The notes beneath the pieces were generated by a model. It did not search any database and was not told the origin of the DNA. It saw only the letters and a program-made list of their open reading frames with translations. The position numbers were made by a program, and so were the translations under genes. From an uncultured Caulobacterales bacterium (GTDB lineage Bacteria; Pseudomonadota; Alphaproteobacteria; Caulobacterales; Caulobacteraceae), in NCBI GenBank assembly GCA_903840435.1, contig CAIMFV010000047.1, forward strand, positions 124,001 to 188,000: a stretch of DNA of 64,000 bases, in the 5' to 3' direction. Below are positions 43,835 through 53,465 of this stretch, piece by piece. How positions within the stretch are numbered: the stretch's first letter is position 1; each line of letters starts with the position of its first letter.

Positions 43835-45055
43835 GTGACCTTGACCCCGCCAGCCAATAGTTGGGCGTCCTATCCGGACGCCGAGGGCCGCTTCGGTGAG
43901 TTTGGCGGACGCTATGTCGCCGAAACCTTGATGCCCTTGGTGCTCGAGCTTAATCGCGCCTATGAGGCCGCGAAGGCAGACCCGGCGTTTGCCACTGAAC
44001 TTGGCGGATATATGACCCACTATGTCGGTCGCCCGTCACCGCTCTATTTCGCCGAGCGCCTGACCGCGCACTTCGGTGGCGCCAAGATCTATTTCAAGCG
44101 CGATGAGCTCAACCATACCGGCGCGCACAAGATCAATAATTGCATGGGACAGATCCTGTTGGCTCACCGGATGGGCAAGACCCGGATCATCGCGGAAACT
44201 GGCGCGGGCCAGCACGGTGTGGCCACGGCAACGGTCTGCGCCCGCTTTGGCCTGCCGTGCGTCGTCTATATGGGCGCCACCGATGTGGAGCGTCAAAAGC
44301 CCAATGTCTTCCGTATGAACCTGCTTGGCGCTGAGGTTCGCCCGGTGACCTCTGGAACCGGCACCCTGAAGGACGCCATGAATGAGGCGATGCGCGATTG
44401 GGTGACCAATGTTTCTGATACCTATTACCTGATCGGCACCGCTGCCGGCCCCCACCCCTATCCGGCGATGGTGCGCGACTTCCAATCGGTGATCGGGACC
44501 GAAGCGCGTAGCCAAATGCTCGAAGCCGAAGGCCGTTTGCCCGACGTGGTGGTCGCCTGTATTGGCGGCGGATCAAACGCCATTGGTCTCTTCCATCCCT
44601 TCCTGGCCGATGAGAGCGTGCGCATGGTGGGCGTGGAAGCGGCGGGCCACGGGATTGAAACCGGTCTGCACGCCGCCTCTTTGACCGGCGGACGGCCCGG
44701 TGTGCTGCACGGCAACAAAACCTATCTCTTGCAAGACCAAGACGGGCAAATCATCGACGCCCACTCGATTTCTGCTGGGCTCGACTATCCGGGCATTGGA
44801 CCCGAGCACGCCTTTTTGCACGACACGGGTCGGGCGACCTATGTGTCGAGCACCGACGCTGAGGCCCTTGAGGGCTTTAAGCTTTGCGCCGAATTGGAGG
44901 GGATTATCCCGGCCTTGGAACCGGCGCACGCCATCCCACGGGTGGGCGAAATCGCCCGCGAAATTGGCAAGGGCGGTATTGTGCTGATGAACCTGTGCGG
45001 TCGCGGCGACAAAGACATCTTCACTGTGGCCGACGCGCTCGGCCGCACCATTTGA
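43835..45055 (+). CDS. trpB: Tryptophan synthase beta subunit
   Basis: PLP enzyme joining indole and serine. The 406-residue product has the PLP lysine in [11 protein letters not shown] near residue 93, [12 protein letters not shown], and the phosphate-binding [12 protein letters not shown]. The start is GTG, 20 bases after the trpF stop, with GGGAAACC-type purines upstream. It partners TrpA encoded next. Confidence 0.98.
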   Translation: MTLTPPANSWASYPDAEGRFGEFGGRYVAETLMPLVLELNRAYEAAKADPAFATELGGYMTHYVGRPSPLYFAERLTAHFGGAKIYFKRDELNHTGAHKINNCMGQILLAHRMGKTRIIAETGAGQHGVATATVCARFGLPCVVYMGATDVERQKPNVFRMNLLGAEVRPVTSGTGTLKDAMNEAMRDWVTNVSDTYYLIGTAAGPHPYPAMVRDFQSVIGTEARSQMLEAEGRLPDVVVACIGGGSNAIGLFHPFLADESVRMVGVEAAGHGIETGLHAASLTGGRPGVLHGNKTYLLQDQDGQIIDAHSISAGLDYPGIGPEHAFLHDTGRATYVSSTDAEALEGFKLCAELEGIIPALEPAHAIPRVGEIAREIGKGGIVLMNLCGRGDKDIFTVADALGRTI

Positions 45056-45080
45056 GCTTTCGAGCCAAGGACAAACTCCT

Positions 45081-45926
45081 GTGACCGTAGCCCGCATCGA
45101 CGCGCGTTTTGCCAAGCTGAAAGCCGAAGGCCGCGCGGCCTTCATCGCCTATGTGATGGCGGGCGATCCGGGCATCGAAACAAGCTTTGACATCTTAAAA
45201 GGCCTCCCGGCGGCAGGGGCCGATCTGATCGAGCTTGGATTTCCATTTTCCGACCCCATGGCCGAAGGCGTGCCAATCCAAAAAGCCTCGCTGCGGTCGC
45301 TCAAGTGCGGCATGACGCTCGCAAAAACCCTTGGCCTCGTCAGCCGGTTTCGCGAGGCCGATCAGACGACACCCTTGATCCTGATGGGGTATCTCAACCC
45401 GGTGATGAGCTATGGCTTCGCACGGTTCGCTGAGGATGCCGCCGCTGCAGGCGTTGATGGGGTCATTATTGTCGACTGCCCCCCAGAGGAAGCCGGGCCA
45501 CTGGCTGACGCGCTCGATGAAACCAAGGTGGCGCTGATTCGCTTGGCGACACCCACCACGGACGACGCCCGCTTGCAGGTCGTGGTGCAGCGAACGTCAG
45601 GTTTCGTCTATTATGTGTCGGTCGCCGGCGTCACGGGCGCCAATTCTGCCGCCGCCGCCGATATTTCTCCAGCCGTTCAACGGGTTCGCAAAGCGTCTGG
45701 CCTTCCTGTCGCTGTGGGTTTTGGTATCCGAACGCCTGAACAGGCAGCGGCGGTGGCCAAGATTGCGGACGCGGCCGTGGTCGGATCCGCCCTCGTGGAC
45801 GAAATTGCGGCGGAATTGGACAGAAATTTGTCCGCTCACGAAGGCGTGGCTTCCAAGGTGCTGGCAAAAGCGGTTAGTCTCTCCTCCGCCGTAGCTGCTG
45901 TGACATCTGCGGAGCGCATCGGATGA
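45081..45926 (+). CDS. trpA: Tryptophan synthase alpha subunit
   Basis: Cleaves indole-3-glycerol phosphate and channels indole to TrpB. The 281-residue TIM barrel has the catalytic Glu and Asp in [17 protein letters not shown] near residue 50 and the phosphate-binding [11 protein letters not shown]. The start is GTG, 25 bases after trpB; its stop overlaps the accD start (ATGA). Confidence 0.97.
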   Translation: MTVARIDARFAKLKAEGRAAFIAYVMAGDPGIETSFDILKGLPAAGADLIELGFPFSDPMAEGVPIQKASLRSLKCGMTLAKTLGLVSRFREADQTTPLILMGYLNPVMSYGFARFAEDAAAAGVDGVIIVDCPPEEAGPLADALDETKVALIRLATPTTDDARLQVVVQRTSGFVYYVSVAGVTGANSAAAADISPAVQRVRKASGLPVAVGFGIRTPEQAAAVAKIADAAVVGSALVDEIAAELDRNLSAHEGVASKVLAKAVSLSSAVAAVTSAERIG

Positions 45927-46849
45927 GGTCCATGGTCGAAGCCCGCGACGACAAGCCGCAGGAAAAGAGCGCCCGCCCCACCCGCGGCGCCGGGTGGTTG
46001 GCGAAAATCGCTCCCGGCGTGCGCAATCTGGTGGCCCGGCGCCCCGAAACTCCTGACAATCTTTGGGTGAAGTGCCCAGATTCGGGCGAGATGATTTACC
46101 GGCCTGATCTCGAGGCCGCGCTTTGGGTGACCCCGGCTGGGCGTCACATGCGCATCTCCCCGCCCATGCGGTTTCGCTATACCTTTGACGACGGCCAGTT
46201 CGAGCCGCTCGACTCGCCCAAGGTCTTGGAAGACCCGCTCAAATTCAACGATCAGAAGCCCTATCCAGAGCGCTTGGCTGCGGCACGCAAGGCGACCGGC
46301 GAGGTGGATGCGGTGGCGCTGGCCTTTGGCCGGATTCGCCACGTTCCGGCGGTGGTGATGGTGCAGGATTTCGCCTTTATGGGCGGATCGCTCGGCATGG
46401 GTGCAGGCGAAGCCTTTATTGCCGGCGCAAGGGAAGCGCTGAAACGCGAAGCGCCCTTCGTCGCCTTCTGTGCCGCAGGTGGCGCGCGCATGCAGGAAGG
46501 CGCGCTGAGCTTGATGCAGATGGCGCGCACAACCCTCGCCATCCAAGAGCTTCGCCAAGCTGGACTCCCCTATGTGGTAGTCCTGACCGATCCGACCACG
46601 GGGGGCGTTACCGCCTCCTACGCCATGCTCGGCGACATTCATCTGGCAGAGCCCGGGGCCTTGATCGGCTTTGCCGGACCACGGGTGATTGAACAGACCA
46701 TCCGCGAAACCTTGCCGCCAGGCTTTCAAAGGTCGGAATATCTGGTCGAAAAGGGCATGGTCGATCGAGTGGTCGAGCGCGCCGAACTGCCCGCTGTGCT
46801 GGGCGCTATTTTGAGCGTGCTGATGGCCGGACGCCGCCGCGCGGCCTAG
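45923..46849 (+). CDS. accD: Acetyl-CoA carboxylase carboxyltransferase beta, zinc-ribbon-less
   Basis: With AccA forms the carboxyltransferase that makes malonyl-CoA for fatty acid synthesis. The 308-residue product has the conserved core [37 protein letters not shown] and [16 protein letters not shown]. The N-terminal zinc ribbon normally has four cysteines; only the first is kept (Cys51 in [12 protein letters not shown]), while the other three positions read Ser54, Thr70 and Gly73. The gene overlaps trpA by 4 bases and its stop overlaps that of rpoN. The usual downstream folC is missing. Confidence 0.96.
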   Translation: MRSMVEARDDKPQEKSARPTRGAGWLAKIAPGVRNLVARRPETPDNLWVKCPDSGEMIYRPDLEAALWVTPAGRHMRISPPMRFRYTFDDGQFEPLDSPKVLEDPLKFNDQKPYPERLAAARKATGEVDAVALAFGRIRHVPAVVMVQDFAFMGGSLGMGAGEAFIAGAREALKREAPFVAFCAAGGARMQEGALSLMQMARTTLAIQELRQAGLPYVVVLTDPTTGGVTASYAMLGDIHLAEPGALIGFAGPRVIEQTIRETLPPGFQRSEYLVEKGMVDRVVERAELPAVLGAILSVLMAGRRRAA

Positions 46850-48384
46850 CTCGCCAGCTTCAAGCTGCGTTTGCGCTCGACAGAGGAGGGAATCCGTAGC
46901 GATTCCCGATATTTGGCGACGGTTCGGCGGGCAATGTCGATGCCTGTTGCCTTCAACATCTCGACAATCCGATCATCCGACAAGACGCCTTCGGGGTAAC
47001 GCCCTTCCCCTTCGGCGTCGATCAATTGCTTGATCTTGTGACGCACAGCTTCGGCGGAATGGGCCTCGCCGCCGTCAGAAGCGGCGATGGACGAGGTGAA
47101 GAAGAATTTCAGCTCGAACACCCCGCGCGGTGTCGACATGTACTTGTTCGACGTGACGCGTGAGACGGTGGATTCGTGCATGCCGATGGCTTCGGCCACG
47201 GTCTTGAGGTTGAGCGGGCGAAGGTGCTCGACCCCAAAGGCTAGGAAGGCGTCCTGCTGGCGAACAATTTCCGCCGCGACCTTCAAAATCGTCTTGGCCC
47301 GTTGGTCGAGGCTTTTGACCAGCCAGTTGGCCGAGGCGAAGCAGTCAGAAACGAAGGTGCGCTCAGATTCGGTCCGTGACGCCTTGGCCACCTCGACATG
47401 ATAGCGCTGATTGATCAGCACGCGCGGCAAGGTGTCGGTATTGAGGTCGATCCGCCAGCCGCCAAGGCCGTCTTCCCGCACAAACACGTCCGGCGTTACC
47501 GATTGCACCGGGGCGGACCCAAAGGCCGCGCCAGGTCTGGGGGTTAAGCCCTTGATCTCGGCGACCATGTCGCGCAAGTCTTCGTCATCGACCCCGCAAA
47601 TGCGTCGCAGATTGGTGAAGTCGCGCCGGGCTAAGAGGTCGAGATTGTCGAGCAGCGCCTGCATGGCGGGATCGCAGCGGTTCTTGTCCTGCAATTGCAG
47701 CATCAAGCATTCCCGCACGTCGCGGGCGAAAACACCGGGGGGGTCAAAGCCTTGCACCTTTGCGAGCACCGCTTCGACCAGGGCGCGTGCGCAGCCAAGG
47801 CGTTCGGCCAACTCATCAAGGTCGAGCCGTAAATAGCCGCCCTCGTCCACACCGTCGATCAGGCTGGCGGCAATGGCGCGCTCTGCCTCGGTCAACTTCA
47901 AAGCCCAGAGTTGTTCGGTCAAATGGTCGTTGAGCGACTTTTCGCGCGACATGGCGCTTTCGAGATCAGCCGAGTCGAGGTCGAACGAACCGGACTTGGC
48001 CGATTGAGAGGACCAGTCCACCGCACCGCCAACATCGGCCGCGCCCTCAAGCGCAATCGGCTCGGAGGCCTGCACATCGCCGGTGGCAATGTCGCCGGGC
48101 GAGGCGTCGTAAAGATCATCGGGCCGGGCGTCCATCTCGGCGTCGGCGGCGCCAGGCCGATCTTGGAAATTCAGGTCCTGATCAAATTCCGCCGCTTCAT
48201 GCGGGCCATCGTCTTCGACCGGGCCGTCATCACGCTGCAGCAGCGGGTTTTTTTCCAGTTCCTGATCGACAAAAGCTTCGAGCTCAATATTCGACAGCTG
48301 CAAAAGCTTGATCGCCTGTTGCAGTTGGGGCGTGATAACCAGGGACTGGCCCTGACGAAACTCAAGTCGCGCACCGAGCGCCAT
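46846..48384 (-). CDS. rpoN: RNA polymerase sigma-54 factor
   Basis: Alternative sigma factor directing enhancer-dependent transcription (nitrogen, flagella). The 512-residue product has the Gln-rich activator-interacting region I (FRQGQSLVITPQLQQAIKLL), an acidic region II, the core-binding domain, the helix-turn-helix and the diagnostic RpoN box ARRTVAKYRE near residue 492. It is the fifth gene of rnd-lptC-lptA-lptB-rpoN. The hpf and ptsN genes that usually follow are absent; accD converges instead. Confidence 0.97.
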   Translation of the reverse strand: MALGARLEFRQGQSLVITPQLQQAIKLLQLSNIELEAFVDQELEKNPLLQRDDGPVEDDGPHEAAEFDQDLNFQDRPGAADAEMDARPDDLYDASPGDIATGDVQASEPIALEGAADVGGAVDWSSQSAKSGSFDLDSADLESAMSREKSLNDHLTEQLWALKLTEAERAIAASLIDGVDEGGYLRLDLDELAERLGCARALVEAVLAKVQGFDPPGVFARDVRECLMLQLQDKNRCDPAMQALLDNLDLLARRDFTNLRRICGVDDEDLRDMVAEIKGLTPRPGAAFGSAPVQSVTPDVFVREDGLGGWRIDLNTDTLPRVLINQRYHVEVAKASRTESERTFVSDCFASANWLVKSLDQRAKTILKVAAEIVRQQDAFLAFGVEHLRPLNLKTVAEAIGMHESTVSRVTSNKYMSTPRGVFELKFFFTSSIAASDGGEAHSAEAVRHKIKQLIDAEGEGRYPEGVLSDDRIVEMLKATGIDIARRTVAKYRESLRIPSSVERKRSLKLAS

Positions 48385-48458
48385 ATCCTACGCGCCCTCC
48401 TTTGGCTGCGAATCCTGATATCATCTGATTCGCTAGCCTGGAGGCAAAGCCTTAAGGT

Positions 48459-49259
48459 TCAGTTGAACCTGTCACCGAGATAAACTCTTCTTACCTCAGG
48501 ATCGGCCAAAACCGCATGTGGGGTGCCTTCGAAAAGCACTTGACCGTCGTGGATGATGGCGGCGCGGTCGGTGATCTCCAACGTCTCGCGGACATTGTGG
48601 TCGGTAATCAAGACCCCGATCCCTTGGCTTTTCAGGTAGAAGATCACCTCGCGAATATCGCTGATGGCCAAGGGGTCAATGCCAGCAAAGGGTTCGTCCA
48701 GCAGCATAAAGGCGGGTTCTGACGCCAAGGCGCGGGCAATTTCGCACCGTCGGCGTTCACCGCCCGACAGGGACGAGGCGCGGCTGTCTTTCAAGTGGCT
48801 AATGCGTAGCTCATCGAGCAGGGTGAGCACGCGGCGCTTGGCCTTGGTCGGATCGGGTTCGTGAAGTTCAACCACCGACAGCACATTTTCCGCCACGGTC
48901 ATGCCGCGAAAAATTGAGGCTTCCTGCGGCAAATAGCCCACGCCCAACCGGGCCCGCTGGTACATGGGCAAGGGCGTAATGTCTTCGCCGTCGAGATAGA
49001 TGCCGCCATAGTCCGCCGGAATTAGCCCGGTGATCATGTAAAAGCAGGTGGTTTTGCCCGCCCCGTTTGGTCCTAAGAGACCGGCCACCTCGCCACGCTG
49101 CAGGCTGAGCGTCACGCTCTTCACGACAGCGCGCGACCCAAAGCTCTTGCCGACAGACGAGACGAAAAGGCCCGTGGTCGTTTTGGGATCGGTCACAGCG
49201 CCGCCTTTGACACGCGGGGCCGTTCGGTCCAGGGGCTGAAGTTCCGGGTGAGGGGCCAC
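48459..49259 (-). CDS. lptB: LPS export ABC transporter ATPase LptB
   Basis: Cytoplasmic ATPase of the LptB2FGC complex that extracts LPS from the inner membrane. The 266-residue product has Walker A GPNGAGKTT near residue 60, the Q-loop, the signature SLSGGERRR, Walker B AFMLLDEPF and the His switch ITDHNVRET. An N-terminal extension of ~20 residues before VTDPKTTTGLF may not be translated; a GTG there is an alternative start. It follows lptA after 14 bases. Confidence 0.96.
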   Translation of the reverse strand: MAPHPELQPLDRTAPRVKGGAVTDPKTTTGLFVSSVGKSFGSRAVVKSVTLSLQRGEVAGLLGPNGAGKTTCFYMITGLIPADYGGIYLDGEDITPLPMYQRARLGVGYLPQEASIFRGMTVAENVLSVVELHEPDPTKAKRRVLTLLDELRISHLKDSRASSLSGGERRRCEIARALASEPAFMLLDEPFAGIDPLAISDIREVIFYLKSQGIGVLITDHNVRETLEITDRAAIIHDGQVLFEGTPHAVLADPEVRRVYLGDRFN

Positions 49260-49273
49260 GGGTCGCCTTGCCG

Positions 49274-49930
49274 TTAACGGGTTTTCGGGCTGGTGCTCGC
49301 GCCCGGGGCAGGCTTAGCCCCGGGTTTGGCGGCCGTGGAGTCGTTTTGGTAGAAGATGCCGCGCACCCGTCCGCCTTGGCCGGTTGGGGTGGCATAGAGG
49401 GTTGAGTGTCCGGTCTTTTGCTCGATGACCAACTTTTCGCCCTTCACGACGTTTTTATCCTGCACCAAGACCACGTTCCCGATCAGGGTGATCGTGTCGC
49501 CCTCGGCTTCATAGACGCCATGATCGCCGCGCGCCTTTTGGGTCTGGGTGATGAAATAGACCGGACCATCGGCCTCCATATGCTTGATCTTACCGCCCTC
49601 AGTCGGCCCGACGCCAGACGCAGGAGCAGGCGTTGGCGTCGAGGTCTTTGCGCCTGAATCGGCGAACCAGACCTGAAGTCTCGGCGTCTCCAAGGTGTCC
49701 TCGCCCTGGACAGCGACCACATGGCCGCTCCAGACCGAGAGGTGCTGCTGTTGGAAGTTTTCGTTATGGTCAGCAGAAATATCGATTGGCCCGCCCGAAT
49801 TTGAAAAGCCAAGACCGCCGCCCTGTTGTGCCGTTGGCTGTGCAGGGGGAGGTGTTTGCGCCGAACCGGCCAGAGGCAGCGCGATGGCGCTCAGAAGGAG
49901 GCTAGCAAGGGCGAACCCGAAACGTGTCAT
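49274..49930 (-). CDS. lptA: LPS transport periplasmic protein LptA
   Basis: Periplasmic bridge protein carrying LPS to the outer membrane. The 218-residue product has a signal peptide (ALASLLLSAIALPLAGSAQ) and an OstA/LptA beta-jellyroll domain (ISADHNENFQQQHLSVWSGHVVAVQGEDTLETPRL in parts, TQKARGDHGVYEAEGDTITLIG, GHSTLY), with a Pro/Ala-rich tail. The start overlaps the lptC stop by 4 bases. Confidence 0.92.
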   Translation of the reverse strand: MTRFGFALASLLLSAIALPLAGSAQTPPPAQPTAQQGGGLGFSNSGGPIDISADHNENFQQQHLSVWSGHVVAVQGEDTLETPRLQVWFADSGAKTSTPTPAPASGVGPTEGGKIKHMEADGPVYFITQTQKARGDHGVYEAEGDTITLIGNVVLVQDKNVVKGEKLVIEQKTGHSTLYATPTGQGGRVRGIFYQNDSTAAKPGAKPAPGASTSPKTR

Positions 49931-50589
49931 TGTCCTTCTTCCTTCTGGGTCACAAACCGACCGCGCACATTGCCGTCAAAGATCACGTGCTCGCCCTTTT
50001 GATCAACTGAATAGGCATTTGCTTCAATATGTCCGTCTGGGCCATCGCCGGTGACGCGGGTGTCGCCCTTGGCGGTGTTTTGGTTCAGATCAATCTCGGC
50101 CTTTTCGCTTTGGAATCGCCCGCCCTGATCGTCCTCCAACAACACATGTCCAGACATGTACAGCAGTTTGCGGTCTTCTAAATAGATGCCGTGTTCGGAG
50201 CGCACCTTGCGTCCTGAATGTTGGGCGTCGGCGGCGATCTCCAAGACCGGTGACGAAAGCATGATTTTCGAAGCTGCCAGGGGATCGCGCACCGCCTCTG
50301 CGGCAAACAGGCTAAACGGGCGGCCGGAATCATTGCGACCCCTGAACTGGGCACGGGTCATGCGGATCGCGCCAGCGGCTCCCTTGGCCTCATTGATGGC
50401 GGTCAGCACCGCGCGCACCCCGATCCATACCGCCAGGGACAGCACCAAGGTTGCCATGGCCAAGGGTAGCCCCCGACGCAGCACGCGGACACGCCGCGAT
50501 TGGCGTCGCCATTCGCCCATGGCCTTCGCACGGCGCAGGCTTTCCTGTTCCGCGTGAGGGTCTGAAGCGGTCAGCGCGTTCGCAGTCAT
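49927..50589 (-). CDS. lptC: LPS export protein LptC
   Basis: Single-pass inner-membrane protein that receives LPS from LptFG and passes it to LptA. The 220-residue product has a transmembrane helix near residues 40-65 (LPLAMATLVLSLAVWIGVRAV) and an OstA-like periplasmic domain (RSEHGIYLEDRKLLYMSGHVLLEDDQGG, GDTRVTGDGPDGHIEANAYSV). It lies 15 bases after the RNase D gene and overlaps lptA. Confidence 0.9.
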   Translation of the reverse strand: MTANALTASDPHAEQESLRRAKAMGEWRRQSRRVRVLRRGLPLAMATLVLSLAVWIGVRAVLTAINEAKGAAGAIRMTRAQFRGRNDSGRPFSLFAAEAVRDPLAASKIMLSSPVLEIAADAQHSGRKVRSEHGIYLEDRKLLYMSGHVLLEDDQGGRFQSEKAEIDLNQNTAKGDTRVTGDGPDGHIEANAYSVDQKGEHVIFDGNVRGRFVTQKEEGQ

Positions 50590-50604
50590 GGCGACGCGAG
50601 CTCC

Positions 50605-51219
50605 TTATGCGTGGGCAAAGATGTCGGCGTCTTCCCACCCGGCAAGGTCGAGTTGCGCGCGCACCGGCAAGAAGTCGAAACAGGCCTTGGCCAAGTCCAT
50701 CCGCCCCTCGCGCTCCAACATGGCGTCGAGCCGGGCTTTCAGCGCATGCAAATTCAGCACATCGGAGGCCGCATAGGCCTGTTGATCTGGCGTCAAATTG
50801 GCCTGACCCCAGTCCGAGCTTTGCTGGGCCTTGGAAATGTCGATTGAGAGGAGTTCGCGGGTAACGTCTTTCAAGCCGTGTCGATCCGTATAGGTGCGCG
50901 CCAGTTTTGAGGCAATCTTCGTACAATAGACAGGCGATGTGGTGACGCCCAAATGCAGCGCAAACATGGCAATGTCGAAGCGACCGAAGTGGAAAATCTT
51001 CAGCACCTCGGGCGAGGTTAGAAGGCGCTTCAAGTTCGGCGCCTCATAGGTTTCCCGATCGAGCTGCACCAGGTGGGCATTGCCATCGCCTGCCGACAGT
51101 TGCACGACGCACAAGGGGTCGCGACCGAGCCGCAGACCCATGGTTTCCGAATCCACCGCCACCGATGTGCCAAAGTCCAGGCCGTCGGGAAGGTCGCCCT
51201 TATGCAGATGGATGGTCAT
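50605..51219 (-). CDS. rnd: Ribonuclease D-type 3'-5' exonuclease
   Basis: A 204-residue DEDDy exonuclease, the short form without HRDC domains that is typical next to lptC in alphaproteobacteria. Catalytic residues are visible: Asp23 and Glu25 in VDSETMG, Asp82 in GRFDIAMF, Tyr149 and Asp153 in AYAASDVLNLH. The start is set at MTIHLHKGDL; the longer frame to 51369 reads into the neighbouring glycosyltransferase leader. First gene of the lptCAB-rpoN run. It probably trims structured RNAs such as tRNA 3' ends. Confidence 0.93.
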   Translation of the reverse strand: MTIHLHKGDLPDGLDFGTSVAVDSETMGLRLGRDPLCVVQLSAGDGNAHLVQLDRETYEAPNLKRLLTSPEVLKIFHFGRFDIAMFALHLGVTTSPVYCTKIASKLARTYTDRHGLKDVTRELLSIDISKAQQSSDWGQANLTPDQQAYAASDVLNLHALKARLDAMLEREGRMDLAKACFDFLPVRAQLDLAGWEDADIFAHA

Positions 51220-51372
51220 GCGCGCTATGCTCCTCAAGGAAGAAGGCTTTACGGGTTTCGAGGCCGTCCGGCAACTCTGGTCCGCGCAAGCTTTGACCTC
51301 GCCGGTCTCCGTGCTTAAAGGCTTCCTTGCTGAGCGCGATCGCGCCGCGTTTCTTTGCGTAAAGGTCACGTC

Positions 51373-52344
51373 GTGCAGGATGCGTCTTTAAGCCTATCGG
51401 ACCCGGCGGCGTCCTTGCCGCGCAGAGTTGTCGTCACCGGCGGCGACCACGGGTATGCGCACCTGATTGACGAGCTCTTGGCCTCCATCCGGCTGTTTCG
51501 CAGCGAGGCCGAACTTGGGATCGCCATTTTGGATGGCGGGCTGACCGACGAAGATCGGACCCGCTTTCGCAGCCTTTATGGCGCGCGCATTCTGGAAACC
51601 ACCTGGGAATACAAACTCGCCGCCTGGAAGGTTCGCGGGCGCGAGCATCTGAAAATCCAGCTGTCCCGCGCATTTTTGGATCGCTATCTGCCAGAGGCCG
51701 ACCTGATCGCCTGGATCGACGCCGATGCTTGGGTGCAAGATATTGCGGGCGTTGATCTGTTATTCGAGGTAGCCGACAGCGGACGTCTTGCCATTGTCTG
51801 CGAGGCGTCGCGCCATGCTGAACACGTGATCCGCGTCCGTTGGCGGGCCTTTGGCTTGGCCGAGATTCGCTCGATCCTTTACAAAAATGCCCGCAAAGCC
51901 TGCGTGCCGGAGCGCCAGGCCCGGCAGATCGGCCTGAAGCCGACCTTGAATTCTGGGGTGTTTGCGCTGCGTCGCGATAGCCCGCTCTGGGAGGGCTGGC
52001 GCCAGAGGCAGGCCTATGTGCTAAAGCGCGGCGCGCGGATATTCTCCTCCGACCAACTGTCTTTGGCGCTGGCGGTCTATCTGGATGGCGCAGATTTTGA
52101 GCTTTTGCCAGACAGCTGCAACTATCTCGGCCCCTGGAAGGTGGCGCGTGATGGCTCGGCCTTGGTCGAGGCCTATGCGCCCAATACGCCGATCAGCATT
52201 GTGCATTTGGCCGGGCAAAAGACCCAAAGGGCCACCCAATTGGAAGCGATCCACCTGCCCCAGGTCGGCGGCGGCGAAGTGGAGACGACGCTGCGCTTCC
52301 CAAGCTGGCGGGACAAGATCGCCGCGCGCCTAACGCGCCGCTAA
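51373..52344 (+). CDS. Putative glycosyltransferase (GT-A type)
   Basis: A 323-residue protein with the nucleotide-sugar-binding pattern of GT-A enzymes: RRVVVTGGDHGYAHLIDELL at the start, AWIDADAWVQD near residue 115 with a DxD motif, LNSGVFALRRDSPLWEGW and SSDQLSLALAVY. No membrane segments. Donor and acceptor unknown; genes for an exopolysaccharide or LPS pathway are not adjacent, though lptC-rnd is divergent. The start GTG 51373 is chosen for spacing to AAGG; TTG 51355 is also possible. Confidence 0.75.
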   Translation: MQDASLSLSDPAASLPRRVVVTGGDHGYAHLIDELLASIRLFRSEAELGIAILDGGLTDEDRTRFRSLYGARILETTWEYKLAAWKVRGREHLKIQLSRAFLDRYLPEADLIAWIDADAWVQDIAGVDLLFEVADSGRLAIVCEASRHAEHVIRVRWRAFGLAEIRSILYKNARKACVPERQARQIGLKPTLNSGVFALRRDSPLWEGWRQRQAYVLKRGARIFSSDQLSLALAVYLDGADFELLPDSCNYLGPWKVARDGSALVEAYAPNTPISIVHLAGQKTQRATQLEAIHLPQVGGGEVETTLRFPSWRDKIAARLTRR

Positions 52345-52356
52345 GGGGTCTGGGCC

Positions 52357-53319
52357 CTAGGCCTCGATGAAGGCATCGGTAAGCCGTCGCGCGCCGAGCA
52401 AAAAGGCATCGGCCACGTGGCGCAGTGGGCTTAAATCGACCTCGGAAGTCCCCAGCGCGATGAGGCCGGCGAAGCGACGGTAGAGGCCCGCATATTCTTG
52501 CCCCACGCCCGCCACCAAAACCTGGCCCTTGGCGCCCCCCTCGCCGTGGACCGTCGCCACTGCGCCACCGTCGCTTAGCCTTAAGCGTCCATCGTCGGTC
52601 TCAATCTCAATATCCCAAATCTGCGGGCCGGTTTCACGCCAATCGAATTCAGCTGTGATGGGGATCAGGTCAGAGCCGGAAAACAGAAGCGTCGCCGCGA
52701 TGGGCGCTTGGCGGTTTTCGGGGAAATCGAGCGTCGCCTCGGTCAGGAAAAACGGTTTCGGCAGCAAGGCCGTGGCGATGGAAAGCGCATTGATCCCAGG
52801 GTCGAAGACGCCCAAGCCCCCCGGACGCCAAATCCAGTCCTGGCCCGGATGCCAGACCCGGACATTCTCGCGCCAGACAATGCGAGCCCTGACAATGCGG
52901 CGCTCTGAGAGCCAGGCTCTGGCCGGTTCCACGGCAGGGGCAAAGCGCGAATGCCAACTGGCAAACAGGGTCTTGTTCACCCGCGCTGCGGTCGCTGCGA
53001 GATCTTCCACCTCGCTCAAGGTCGCTCCGGGCGGTTTTTCCAAGAAGACGTGCTTGCCACGCAAGAGGGCGCTGTGGGCCAGCCCGTGGCGCACCTGCGG
53101 CGGCGTGCACAGCGCCACCGCATCCATTTCCGGATGGGCGTCAAGCATGGCCTCGAGCGTTGGATAGGCGGGAATGTCGAGAAGGCGTCCATGTGGGCTC
53201 GCCGTGGCGGTCAAGACAAAGCCAGAATCAGCCGCCAAGGTGGGGGCGTGCTGATCCCGGGCGATCTTGCCAATCCCGACAAGGCCGATGCGGATCGGGG
53301 TTTGGGTTTCGGTCGACAT
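52357..53319 (-). CDS. Gfo/Idh/MocA sugar dehydrogenase, galactose 1-dehydrogenase-like
   Basis: NAD(P)-dependent oxidoreductase of 320 residues. The N-terminal Rossmann fold has IGLVGIGKIARDQH; the EKPPGATLSE motif near residue 95 carries the catalytic Lys; and SWHSRFAPAVEPAR and WIWRPGGLGVFDPGINAL are typical of the D-galactose/L-arabinose 1-dehydrogenase subgroup that makes aldonolactones. The start is at MSTETQTPIRI. Convergent with the glycosyltransferase gene. The exact sugar is inference. Confidence 0.87.
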   Translation of the reverse strand: MSTETQTPIRIGLVGIGKIARDQHAPTLAADSGFVLTATASPHGRLLDIPAYPTLEAMLDAHPEMDAVALCTPPQVRHGLAHSALLRGKHVFLEKPPGATLSEVEDLAATAARVNKTLFASWHSRFAPAVEPARAWLSERRIVRARIVWRENVRVWHPGQDWIWRPGGLGVFDPGINALSIATALLPKPFFLTEATLDFPENRQAPIAATLLFSGSDLIPITAEFDWRETGPQIWDIEIETDDGRLRLSDGGAVATVHGEGGAKGQVLVAGVGQEYAGLYRRFAGLIALGTSEVDLSPLRHVADAFLLGARRLTDAFIEA

Positions 53320-53465
53320 CGGCGCTCCATTCGATTCGCCACCGCCAAGCGACGTGGTCGGCCTAAATCGGCCAATCGTCATTTTTAATGACTCGCCCCG
53401 CATTTCAATCTTTACTGAGCCTTCCGGGGTGGCCTTGGCGATGGCGCTTGGTTTAGGGTTCGTGC

